A stretch of 64,000 nt of DNA from Flagellimonas algicola. GTDB lineage: Bacteria; Bacteroidota; Bacteroidia; Flavobacteriales; Flavobacteriaceae. Below, piece by piece: positions 29,701-35,668 of this stretch. The translations under genes and the position numbers were made by a program. Each line of letters opens with the position of its first letter. Position 1 is the first letter of the stretch. The stretch is from contig NZ_VCNI01000003.1 in NCBI RefSeq assembly GCF_005937185.1, positions 1-64,000 of the forward strand, read 5' to 3'. A model generated the notes under the pieces. The model was given only the letters and a program-made list of their open reading frames with translations, had not been told where the DNA came from and searched no databases.

Positions 29701-31239
29701 CCCGCCGGATTTGCCGATGACATAGACAACGATACACAGCTGACCGATGCACAGGTGGCGACCGCCGTCAACAACGAGTTCCCCAACCTCGACACCGATG
29801 TGACCGATGATTTCAGTGGAAGTTTCAATGACCTTACGGACGTACCGGCGAACCTCGACACAGATTCCACGGACGATTTTGACGGGGAATGGTCCTCTTT
29901 GAACAACGTGCCAGCCGGCTTTGCCGATGACATAGACAATGATACACAGCTGACCGATGCACAGGTGGCAACCGCCGTCAACAACGAGTTTCCCAACCTC
30001 GACACTGATGTGACCGACGACTTTTCAGGGGACTTCAATGATTTGACAAACGTACCAGCAAACCTGGATACAGATTCCACCGATGACTTTGACGGGGAGT
30101 GGAGTTCCCTCAACAATGTTCCCGCCGGATTTGCCGACGACATCGACAACGATACCCAACTGACAGATGCACAGGTGGCGACCGCCGTCAACCACGAGTT
30201 CCCGAACCTCGATACCGATGTGACCGATGATTTTTCAGGGGATTTCAATGATTTGACGAATATACCGGCCAATCTGGATACGGATTCCACGGACGACTTT
30301 GACGGGGAGTGGTCCTCTCTCAACAATGTTCCCGCCGGATTTGCCGACGATATAGACAACGACACACAATTGACCGATGCGCAGGTGGCAACGGCCGTCA
30401 ACAACGAGTTCCCCAACCTGGACACCGATGTGACAGATGACTTTTCGGGAGACTTCAATGATCTGACCAATGTACCGGCCAATCTGGATACCGACTCAAC
30501 GGACGATTTCAGTGGTAGTTTCAACGACCTTACGGATGTTCCAGCTAACCTGGACACGGATTCCACCGATGACTTTGACGGGGAATGGTCCTCTTTGAAC
30601 AACGTGCCCGCAGGATTTGCCGACGACATCGACAACGATACACAGCTGACAGATGCACAGGTGGCGACCGCCGTCAATAACGAGTTCCCAAACCTGGACA
30701 CCGATGTGACCGATGACTTTAATGGAGATTGGTCATCACTTTCCAATATCCCAGCAGATATTGCAGACGGAGACGATGATACCGTAACTACCCTTTCCCA
30801 AAACACAATAACCGGTGTTATCACCTATACCAACGAAGCTACAGCGAACCAAACTGCAAATGTGGTTGGGGCTGAAACGGATAATAGTATAACCGTAGGT
30901 GCCAACGGTGGAGCTTACTATGAAAGTCCCATTAAGGCATTTGGAAAGATTGCGGCCAACGGAGGTGTTACCCGGGCAACAACGGGAATTACGGTAACCA
31001 AACTTACGGGTAATGGATATTACAGGGTTAATCTTCCTTCAGGGTTGGTAAGTGACGCCAACTACATTATACAGCTGGCACAACCAAGTCGGGACGGATC
31101 AGGAAATGATGATCCTGGTATTTCCTATCGGGCCCAAACCAGTACAAGTTTTGAGGTAATTATCGGCGACAATGACAACGGAGGCACGGATAGAAATAGA
31201 TTCAATTCAGAATTTATGTTTACCATTTTAGATTTATAA
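23788..31239 (+). CDS. Giant Asp-rich fibre-like repeat protein, module 2
   Basis: 2483 residues. The signal peptide ends AFGQ (residue ~21). A head domain (VKVGDNPNAIDPASIIELES, GAVIYNIDTSCVHYFNGG) matches the module 1 fibre. From ~residue 222 come 27 copies of a 70-residue unit with DFDGEWSSLNNVPAGF, DDIDNDTQLTDAQVATAV and NLDTDVTDDFSG, nine of them followed by an extra 22-residue copy of the DFSGSFNDLTDVP part. The DLTNVP phrase recalls the NDLTNKP repeats of phage tail fibres. The many DxDxDD runs could bind calcium; both points are inference. A non-repeat ~160-residue C-terminus follows, with no sorting domain. The next gene starts 10 bp downstream. Confidence 0.88.
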   Translation: MELRRRLPFFALFFSIIAFGQVKVGDNPNAIDPASIIELESSDKALVLTRLTSAQMQSITPLNGAVIYNIDTSCVHYFNGGQWINLCNSSNTTGFSFVDNGDGTITISDGLGNDLTFNGAPESITTLVDNLDGSYTFTNESGTQTVISTASTDSQNLNTNGNPGNVSIDNGNSIAINVDDADADSQNEIQDLQFNAGVISLSNDPDATTIDLSGYDTDSSDDFSGDFNDLTNVPANLDTDSTDDFDGEWSSLNNVPAGFADDIDNDTQLTDAQVATAVNNEFPNLDTDVTDDFSGSFNDLTDVPANLDTDSTDDFDGEWGSLNNVPVGFADDIDNDTQLTDAQVATAVNNEFPNLDTDVTDDFSGSFNDLTDVPANLDTDSTDDFDGEWSSLNNVPAGFADDIDNDTQLTDAQVATAINNEFPNLDTDVTDDFSGDFNHLTNVPVNLDTDSTDDFSGSFNDLTDVPANLDTDSTDDFDGEWSSLNNVPAGFADDIDNDTQLTDAQVATAVNNEFPNLDTDVTDDFSGDFNDLSNVPANLDTDSTDDFSGSFNDLTDVPANLDTDSTDDFDGEWSSLNNVPAGFADDIDNDTQLTDAQVATAVNNEFPNLDTDVTDDFSGDFNDLTNIPANLDTDSTDDFDGEWASLNNVPAGFADDIDNDTQLTDAQVATAVNNEFPNLDTDVTDDFSGSFNDLTDVPTNLDTDSTDDFDGEWSSLNNVPAGFADDIDNDTQLTDAQVATAVNNEFPNLDTDVTDDFSGDFNDLSNVPANLDTDSTDDFDGEWSSLNNVPAGFADDIDNDTQLTDAQVATAVNNEFPNLDTDVTDDFSGDFNDLSNVPANLDTDVTDDFSGSFNDLTDVPTNLDTDSTDDFDGEWSSLNNVPAGFADDIDNDTQLTDAQVATAVNNEFPNLDTDVTDDFSGSFNDLTDVPVNLDTDSTDDFDGEWASLNNVPAGFADDIDNDTQLTDAQVATAVNNEFPNLDTDVTDDFSGDFNDLTNVPANLDTDSTDDFSGSFNDLTDVPANLDTDSTDDFDGEWASLNNVPAGFADDIDNDTQLTDAQVATAVNNEFPNLDTDVTDDFSGDFNDLTNIPANLDTDSTDDFSGSFNDLTDVPANLDTDSTDDFDGEWSSLNNVPAGFADDIDNDTQLTDAQVATAVNNEFPNLDTDVTDDFSGDFNDLSNVPANLDTDSTDDFDGEWSSLNNVPAGFADDIDNDTQLTDAQVATAVNNEFPNLDTDVTDDFSGDFNDLTNIPANLDTDSTDDFDGEWSSLNNVPAGFADDIDNDTQLTDAQVATAVNNEFPNLDTDVTDDFSGDFNDLTNIPANLDTDSTDDFSGSFNDLTDVPANLDTDSTDDFDGEWSSLNNVPAGFADDIDNDTQLTDAQVATAVNNEFPNLDTDVTDDFSGDFNDLTNIPANLDTDSTDDFDGEWSSLNNVPAGFADDIDNDTQLTDAQVATAVNNEFPNLDTDVTDDFSGDFNDLTNIPANLDTDSTDDFSGSFNDLTDVPANLDTDSTDDFDGEWASLNNVPAGFADDIDNDTQLTDAQVATAVNNEFPNLDTDVTDDFSGSFNDLTDVPANLDTDSTDDFDGEWSSLNNVPAGFADDIDNDTQLTDAQVATAVNNEFPNLDTDVTDDFSGSFNDLTDVPANLDTDSTDDFDGEWSSLNNVPAGFADDIDNDTQLTDAQVATAVNNEFPNLDTDVTDDFSGDFNDLTNVPANLDTDSTDDFDGEWASLNNVPAGFADDIDNDTQLTDAQVATAVNNEFPNLDTDVTDDFSGDFNELSNVPANLDTDSTDDFSGSFNDLTDVPANLDTDSTDDFDGEWSSLNNVPAGFADDIDNDTQLTDAQVATAVNNEFPNLDTDVTDDFSGSFNDLTDLPANLDTDSTDDFDGEWSSLNNVPAGFADDIDNDTQLTDAQVATAVNNEFPNLDTDVTDDFSGSFNDLTDLPANLDMDSTDDFDGEWSSLNNVPAGFADDIDNDTQLTDAQVATAVNNEFPNLDTDVTDDFSGSFNDLTDVPANLDTDSTDDFDGEWSSLNNVPAGFADDIDNDTQLTDAQVATAVNNEFPNLDTDVTDDFSGDFNDLTNVPANLDTDSTDDFDGEWSSLNNVPAGFADDIDNDTQLTDAQVATAVNHEFPNLDTDVTDDFSGDFNDLTNIPANLDTDSTDDFDGEWSSLNNVPAGFADDIDNDTQLTDAQVATAVNNEFPNLDTDVTDDFSGDFNDLTNVPANLDTDSTDDFSGSFNDLTDVPANLDTDSTDDFDGEWSSLNNVPAGFADDIDNDTQLTDAQVATAVNNEFPNLDTDVTDDFNGDWSSLSNIPADIADGDDDTVTTLSQNTITGVITYTNEATANQTANVVGAETDNSITVGANGGAYYESPIKAFGKIAANGGVTRATTGITVTKLTGNGYYRVNLPSGLVSDANYIIQLAQPSRDGSGNDDPGISYRAQTSTSFEVIIGDNDNGGTDRNRFNSEFMFTILDL
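24451..30720 (+). repeat. 210-bp/66-bp tandem repeat array in the giant fibre gene
   Basis: The first DFDG unit begins at 24517 and the 27th at 30571. The distance of 6054 bp equals 26 units of 210 bp plus nine extra 66-bp units, exactly as counted. The array is GC-richer than its surroundings. Some blocks form longer repeats: 27499-27848 is identical by eye to 27985-28334, 486 bp away. Confidence 0.92.
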
Positions 31240-31249
31240 AAGAAGAACA

Positions 31250-31900
31250 ATGAAAGGCTTTTTTACCACCATATTGTTGTTCTCATTGTTGAGTCTTAGT
31301 GCTCAAACACCAACTGCCGGGGACTTGGTAGCCATCCATAACGTTACCACTTTGGAAATGAACAGTATTTCTAATCCTGAGGAAGGTTCCATGGTCTATA
31401 ATACCACAACGAGTAGCATGCATTTTTACAGCAATTCGGCCTGGGTGGAAGTTCCAAATATGGCCAATACCTATGTGGGTGCTTTTCAAATTACCGGAAC
31501 GGGTAACCAAACCATAAATGGAATACCATTCCAGCCCACCAGTCTAACCTTTTCTGCCCATGCGAATGTGGAAAGCTTTAACCTAAATTCAGACAACGGA
31601 GTTGGAAACAACAACCGAACCATTGCCAATGCCTATGGTTCCATGAACGGATTTGCTAGAAATGACGGTGGAGCTATTGCTGAACAGGTCATTTATGTTG
31701 GCGGAAGTGGAAATTCCATAAACGATATCTCAAGATATGCTTCCAATTCCCACTCAATAGCACTGCGCTATAGTGATCAAAACGGAAATAATCTGGGAAT
31801 TACATCAGCCACAGTAACAAGTTTTAATACGGACGGATTCACCCTAAACACGGACAGTTTTGCTGACGGAATCGTTGTCATATTTCAAGCATTTAGATAA
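31250..31900 (+). CDS. Short head-domain secreted protein, module 2
   Basis: 216 residues with a signal peptide (residues 1-19, ending LSAQ). Residues ~20-70 repeat the head motif of the two fibres in shorter form (LEMNSISNPEEGSMVYNT, then SMHFYSNSAWVEVP). The remaining ~140 residues are beta-rich and end in NTDSFADGIVVIFQAF, a style seen at tips of tail-type fibres. It has no repeats and no sorting domain. It lies 10 bp after the giant fibre gene and 3 bp before the type B sorting partner, so it is surely co-transcribed. It may be a tip or adaptor for the fibre. Confidence 0.82.
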   Translation: MKGFFTTILLFSLLSLSAQTPTAGDLVAIHNVTTLEMNSISNPEEGSMVYNTTTSSMHFYSNSAWVEVPNMANTYVGAFQITGTGNQTINGIPFQPTSLTFSAHANVESFNLNSDNGVGNNNRTIANAYGSMNGFARNDGGAIAEQVIYVGGSGNSINDISRYASNSHSIALRYSDQNGNNLGITSATVTSFNTDGFTLNTDSFADGIVVIFQAFR

Positions 31901-31903
31901 TCC

Positions 31904-33079
31904 ATGATCATCCAAAGTCAACATATAAAGCGATTACTTCTAAGCTCACTTATGCTAGTTCCAACCCTTTTCTGGGGACAGGCGGCCTTTCATAATTTTG
32001 GTAATCTTCAGTTTCACGGCACCTCATCAGTCGGTTTTCATCTGGATGTAATCAACGATGGTACTTTTGATAAAAATTCAGGGCTTACTGGATTTTATAG
32101 CGGAAACTTGCTAACCGTTTCCGGATCAAGTAGCCCAATTTTCCAAGACATTGAAATTGTTACTGATAATGGGTTGTTGTTGGAGACCTGGCTAGGTGTA
32201 ACAGGAAATGTCAATTTTGTGGTAGGAGATGTTCTAACCTCCAAATCCAACTCTGCAAGCTATCTGAATTTTATCGACGATTCCTTTTATATGGGATCGG
32301 GTAATTTAACCCATATCAATGGCTATGCTGGTGCAGCGAATAAGGAAACCATAACTTTTCCAGTTGGCGACGGCGAGTTTTTTCGATATTTGACCCTATC
32401 GTCAAGTGCAGTCAATACTTTGGCCAAATGTGCCTATTATCCAGAAGACCCAAATGACTCAGCATTATTGTCCCAACAATTCCCCACAGATAGTAAGGCC
32501 TCTGAAGACCTTCAGGTGAGCACCTTGGAATTTTGGCGATTGGAAGGTGATCGACCTTCGGTAGTAACCCTCACATGGGATACCAATAGTGCCGTAGAAC
32601 TTTTGGCCGAGACGGTTGAAAATTTACTGGTGGTGGGATGGAACAAAACATCCAACCAGTGGGAGCGATTGGGCAATACTACCGTGTCCGGTAATATGCA
32701 AGCTGGAAGTATTTCTTCGGAGACATTTGTACCCAACGACTACGAAATCATTACGCTAGGAGGAACCGATGACCTTTTGGAACCTTTTACAGTTCTAGAA
32801 CTTGACAATTACTTTATGACCCCTAACGACGATGGGGTAAATGACTTTCTTTTAATTGATGGTATTGAAAATGTTCCCAACAACGTACTTAACATCTATA
32901 ACCGTTACGGTGTGTTGGTATATTCCAAATTGAACTATGCCAACGAATTTGACGGCAAATCAAATCGGAACGGAGTAATAAGCAAGGCCTCTGGGCTTTC
33001 AGCGGGAGTTTATTTTTATATCCTCACTGTTACAGATAACAAAGAGAAATATCAGGGATACCTCTATATTTCCCAGTAG
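31904..33079 (+). CDS. Type B sorting-domain partner protein, module 2
   Basis: 391 residues with a signal peptide ending TLFWGQ. The N-terminal domain (AAFHNFGNLQFHGTSSVGFH, LTGFYSGNLLTVSGSS) aligns with that of the module 1 partner. The C-terminal CHU_C domain has NYFMTPNDDGVNDFLLIDG, NIYNRYGVLVYSK and LSAGVYFYILTV. It is therefore expected to be T9SS cargo anchored at the cell surface. It is the last gene of the module; no hairpin terminator was seen after it. Confidence 0.9.
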   Translation: MIIQSQHIKRLLLSSLMLVPTLFWGQAAFHNFGNLQFHGTSSVGFHLDVINDGTFDKNSGLTGFYSGNLLTVSGSSSPIFQDIEIVTDNGLLLETWLGVTGNVNFVVGDVLTSKSNSASYLNFIDDSFYMGSGNLTHINGYAGAANKETITFPVGDGEFFRYLTLSSSAVNTLAKCAYYPEDPNDSALLSQQFPTDSKASEDLQVSTLEFWRLEGDRPSVVTLTWDTNSAVELLAETVENLLVVGWNKTSNQWERLGNTTVSGNMQAGSISSETFVPNDYEIITLGGTDDLLEPFTVLELDNYFMTPNDDGVNDFLLIDGIENVPNNVLNIYNRYGVLVYSKLNYANEFDGKSNRNGVISKASGLSAGVYFYILTVTDNKEKYQGYLYISQ

Positions 33080-33152
33080 TAGACTTGGAATTCAGAATTG
33101 GGACATATTCTGGCTTAAAAATACTTCTTAACTTGGTCAACAAATCCAATCC

Positions 33153-33887
33153 ATGAAGCGAAGGACATTTATAAAAAAAGCTTCCATTACAAGCTTGGCA
33201 TGCGCCCTACCTCCAATAGTTCCAGTTTATTCCAATACGGACTATTCCCTTGATGAATTGATAGGCAAAGCGGACATAGATCTTTATGGTAAAGGCATTA
33301 ATCTAAGGGAAGAGGCTTATCATGCTTTCGTTGCAATGAAAAAAGCAGCCCAAGCAGCTGGGGTTAGTATTCAAATGGTTTCCAGCTACCGAGATTATTT
33401 TAGGCAGGAAAGCATATGGGAACGTAAATTTCTCCGCTACACCGAAGACGACGGCATGCAGCCGCTTGACGCTATCGATAAGATCGTTGAGTATTCCACA
33501 ATCCCTGGAACCAGTAGGCACCACTGGGGTACTGATATCGACATAATTGATGGCAATGTAAAGTCTTCTGGAGATGTTTTGGTTCCGGAAAAATTTGAAT
33601 CAGGAGGCCCATTTGAAAGGCTTAAACTTTGGTTGGATGAAAATTCTGAAGATTTCGGTTTCTATCTTGTGTACACCGATGAACCCAAAAGACCCGGATT
33701 TAAATACGAGCCATGGCATTACAGTTATGCCCCTATTTCAATTCCTATGTTGGCCGCATACCGAAAAATCAACATTGTAAAAATGCTTCTAAGCCAGGAT
33801 TATTTGGGGTGTGATTATTTTACCACCGGATTCTTGAGAAGTTATATTCAGGATAATATATTGGGAATCAACCCAGAGCTTTTGTAA
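33153..33887 (+). CDS. M15 family D-alanyl-D-alanine carboxypeptidase (VanY-like), Tat-type signal
   Basis: 244 residues. The N-terminus MKRRTFIKKASITS is a twin-arginine signal. The zinc site of the VanY type is complete: S121-x-H123-x-x-G126-x-x-x-D130 in SRHHWGTDIDI, and Glu186/His189 in YEPWHY. SSYRDYFRQ is the conserved substrate-side motif. It probably trims the peptide side chain of peptidoglycan in the periplasm after folded export through the Tat pore. It is followed after 40 bp by an M48 peptidase gene. Confidence 0.9.
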   Translation: MKRRTFIKKASITSLACALPPIVPVYSNTDYSLDELIGKADIDLYGKGINLREEAYHAFVAMKKAAQAAGVSIQMVSSYRDYFRQESIWERKFLRYTEDDGMQPLDAIDKIVEYSTIPGTSRHHWGTDIDIIDGNVKSSGDVLVPEKFESGGPFERLKLWLDENSEDFGFYLVYTDEPKRPGFKYEPWHYSYAPISIPMLAAYRKINIVKMLLSQDYLGCDYFTTGFLRSYIQDNILGINPELL

Positions 33888-33927
33888 GCTATTTTTTGTA
33901 ACTTGATTTATCTAGAACACTAACACC

Positions 33928-34692
33928 ATGAGAAGAGGAAGTTGGAAAATCCGAATCTTTATAGGATTGGCCATAGTAGCCTTTGCCTTTATCCAGCGAT
34001 GTAACAATAAACAGGAGAATCCCTATACCGGAAGGGTACAGAATATAAACATGACCCCGGACCAGGAAATTGCAATTGGTCTTCAAAGCGCGCCGGAAAT
34101 GGCCCAACAACACGGTGGACTTTATCCAGACCAAAGGATGCAAGCCCTAGTGGACGCTGTTGGCCAAAAACTGGTAAATAATAGTTATGCCCGGGAAACT
34201 CCTTATAAATACGATTTTCATTTGTTGGCCGACGACCGGACCATTAATGCCTTTGCCTTGCCTGGCGGTCAATGTTTTATCACCTACGCTTTGTTTTCCC
34301 AATTAAACGAAGCGCAACTGGCAGGTGTACTGGGTCATGAAATCGCCCACGTAATAGGAAGACATTCTGCAGAGCGAATTGCCGAAAGTAGTTTTTGGCA
34401 GACCCTTACCATGGGAGCCACAGTTGGGGCAGATATGGGCAGCATTGTTGGAAACATTGGGCAGAATACGCTACTGAAAAATGGAAGGGGCGATGAATTG
34501 GAAAGTGATGAGTTGGGTGTAATGTTTATGATTCAGGCGGGCTATGACCCCTATGAGATGATCAGGGTCATGGAAATCCTGAAAGCGGCTGCTGGCCCTA
34601 ACCGTGTTCCTGAGTTTCAAAGCACCCATCCAGATCCGGAAAACAGGATTGAAAAGATTAAAGAAGCCATAAAAAAGTATTCAGGTCGATAG
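33928..34692 (+). CDS. M48 family metallopeptidase
   Basis: 254 residues. An N-terminal hydrophobic stretch (IFIGLAIVAFAFI) precedes Cys25, but the FIQRC context is not a good lipobox. The catalytic motif is HEIAHVIGRH with His137, Glu138 and His141; the downstream ELESDELGVMFM supplies the third ligand. This layout matches short BepA/YfgC-like M48 proteases, which act in the periplasm on misfolded outer membrane proteins. The C-terminus ends with STHPDPENRIEKI, common in this group. Confidence 0.92.
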   Translation: MRRGSWKIRIFIGLAIVAFAFIQRCNNKQENPYTGRVQNINMTPDQEIAIGLQSAPEMAQQHGGLYPDQRMQALVDAVGQKLVNNSYARETPYKYDFHLLADDRTINAFALPGGQCFITYALFSQLNEAQLAGVLGHEIAHVIGRHSAERIAESSFWQTLTMGATVGADMGSIVGNIGQNTLLKNGRGDELESDELGVMFMIQAGYDPYEMIRVMEILKAAAGPNRVPEFQSTHPDPENRIEKIKEAIKKYSGR

Positions 34693-34738
34693 ATTTGCCG
34701 CATTTGTCGATTAAAAAAGGAGGTTTCCAAGAATTGAA

Positions 34739-34746
34739 TACCTTTG
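34739..34746 (+). promoter_or_regulatory. Candidate -7 promoter box of the small DUF6747-like gene
   Basis: TACCTTTG matches TAnnTTTG, 60 bp before the ATG at 34807. No clear -33 box was found. Confidence 0.4.
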
Positions 34747-34806
34747 TAGTACCCAAATCAAACATGCTTTTCTTTAACCCATTTGTGCTATTAAACGAGA
34801 GGACAT

Positions 34807-34974
34807 ATGGGAACACTATTGCATTTTAAGCAGCTTTATTTTGAAGCATTCGATGACTGTAAGCCTAGTTATCTGGTATTATTTTTAAAAGGCTACGCGA
34901 TTTTTTGTGCCATTTTGTTGTCAATGGCTCTATACGCATTTATGTTTAGAGTATTGACCGGCTTTGATTTTTAA
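34807..34974 (+). CDS. Small membrane protein, DUF6747-like
   Basis: 55 residues: a polar N-terminus with YFEAFDD, then one hydrophobic helix (~21-47) ending LYAFMFRVLTGFDF. The pattern of a short cytoplasmic head, one membrane helix and a terminal FRV-TGF-F motif is what I recall for DUF6747, a Flavobacteriaceae small-protein family; this is from memory. A promoter-like box lies upstream and a strong terminator 40 bp downstream, which supports a real transcription unit. Function unknown. Confidence 0.65.
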   Translation: MGTLLHFKQLYFEAFDDCKPSYLVLFLKGYAIFCAILLSMALYAFMFRVLTGFDF

Positions 34975-35013
34975 GAACTTTCTCTTTTACAAGAACACTA
35001 TAGGGAAATGAAC

Positions 35014-35047
35014 AAAAAGGCCCGTCCATATGGACGGGCCTTTTTTT
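35014..35047. terminator. Bidirectional terminator between the small gene and the ankyrin gene
   Basis: AAAAAGGCCCGTCCA pairs perfectly with TGGACGGGCCTTTTT, with A and T runs on opposite sides, so it can serve both convergent genes. Confidence 0.9.
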
Positions 35048-35068
35048 GGATGAATAAACCCCTCTCTT

Positions 35069-35461
35069 TTATTTCTTCATAGCATCTTTCAAAACTTCTA
35101 ACGCTTCTATAGCATTGGAAAGTTCTGCATATTTCTTTGCCGTGTATCCTTTATCACACTTCTTTCTAACGTTAGCCCCATTGGCAATAAGTACTTCCAG
35201 AATTTCAGTTTGATTGTAACGGGCGGCAAAATGGATGGGTGCCATTCCCAATGACTTTTGATTGACATCCTCACCCAATTCAATAAGTTTCTTTACAGTC
35301 TCCACATCCCCTTTCACAATAGCCTTACAAAAAGAGTTGATTTCAGCTGTGATTACTGTGCTGTTCAGATGGTCTTCAACCATTGCGGAATTTTCGTTGG
35401 CGCTTACGCCTGCAACCATGACCATACAGGCCGCGGCTGCGCTTAGGATTGCTTTTTTCAT
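35069..35461 (-). CDS. Secreted ankyrin-repeat protein
   Basis: 130 residues from the ATG at 35461; an upstream in-frame extension of 20 residues is hydrophobic but precedes a perfect signal peptide (MKKAILSAAAACMVMVAGVSA), so the inner start is preferred. Three ankyrin-type units are visible (DVETVKKLIELGEDVNQKS, MAPIHFAARYNQTEILEVLI, KGYTAKKYAELSNAIEAL). It probably resides in the periplasm and mediates protein contacts; the partner is unknown. Confidence 0.88.
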   Translation of the reverse strand: MKKAILSAAAACMVMVAGVSANENSAMVEDHLNSTVITAEINSFCKAIVKGDVETVKKLIELGEDVNQKSLGMAPIHFAARYNQTEILEVLIANGANVRKKCDKGYTAKKYAELSNAIEALEVLKDAMKK

Positions 35462-35643
35462 GATGAATAATTTTTGATTAATGAAATGATTAATATAAAA
35501 GTAGACTGTATACGGAATCAAATGTTACAGCATTAACACTTAAATAACTAAACTTTAACAACAGCCTTTTTTTTAACATAAATAATTAACAAATCCTCGG
35601 CTAGAAATCTTGACAAAGGCTAGGGTATCCAGTGCATTCATGC

Positions 35644-35651
35644 TATTTTTG
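35644..35651 (+). promoter_or_regulatory. Candidate -7 promoter box of gpmI
   Basis: TATTTTTG fits TAnnTTTG and lies 17 bp before the ATG at 35669, implying a leader of roughly 15 bases. Confidence 0.45.
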
Positions 35652-35668
35652 GGGCTTAATCCAACAGC

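Noticed and set aside
24451..30720. CRISPR-like or satellite DNA interpretation of the repeat array
   Set aside because: Repeats are coding, in frame, contiguous and without spacers.
25101..30824. Minus-strand open frame of about 1900 codons opposite the giant fibre gene
   Set aside because: Repeat units of 210 and 66 bp are multiples of three, so a chance stop-free antisense frame is copied along the array. The translation is low-complexity Ser/Val/Leu with no start context or promoter, while the plus strand has a signal peptide and head domain.
20285..33079. Prophage or tail-fibre remnant
   Set aside because: No capsid, terminase, baseplate, integrase or lysis genes; the proteins have Sec signal peptides and T9SS-sorted partners, which phage fibres do not.
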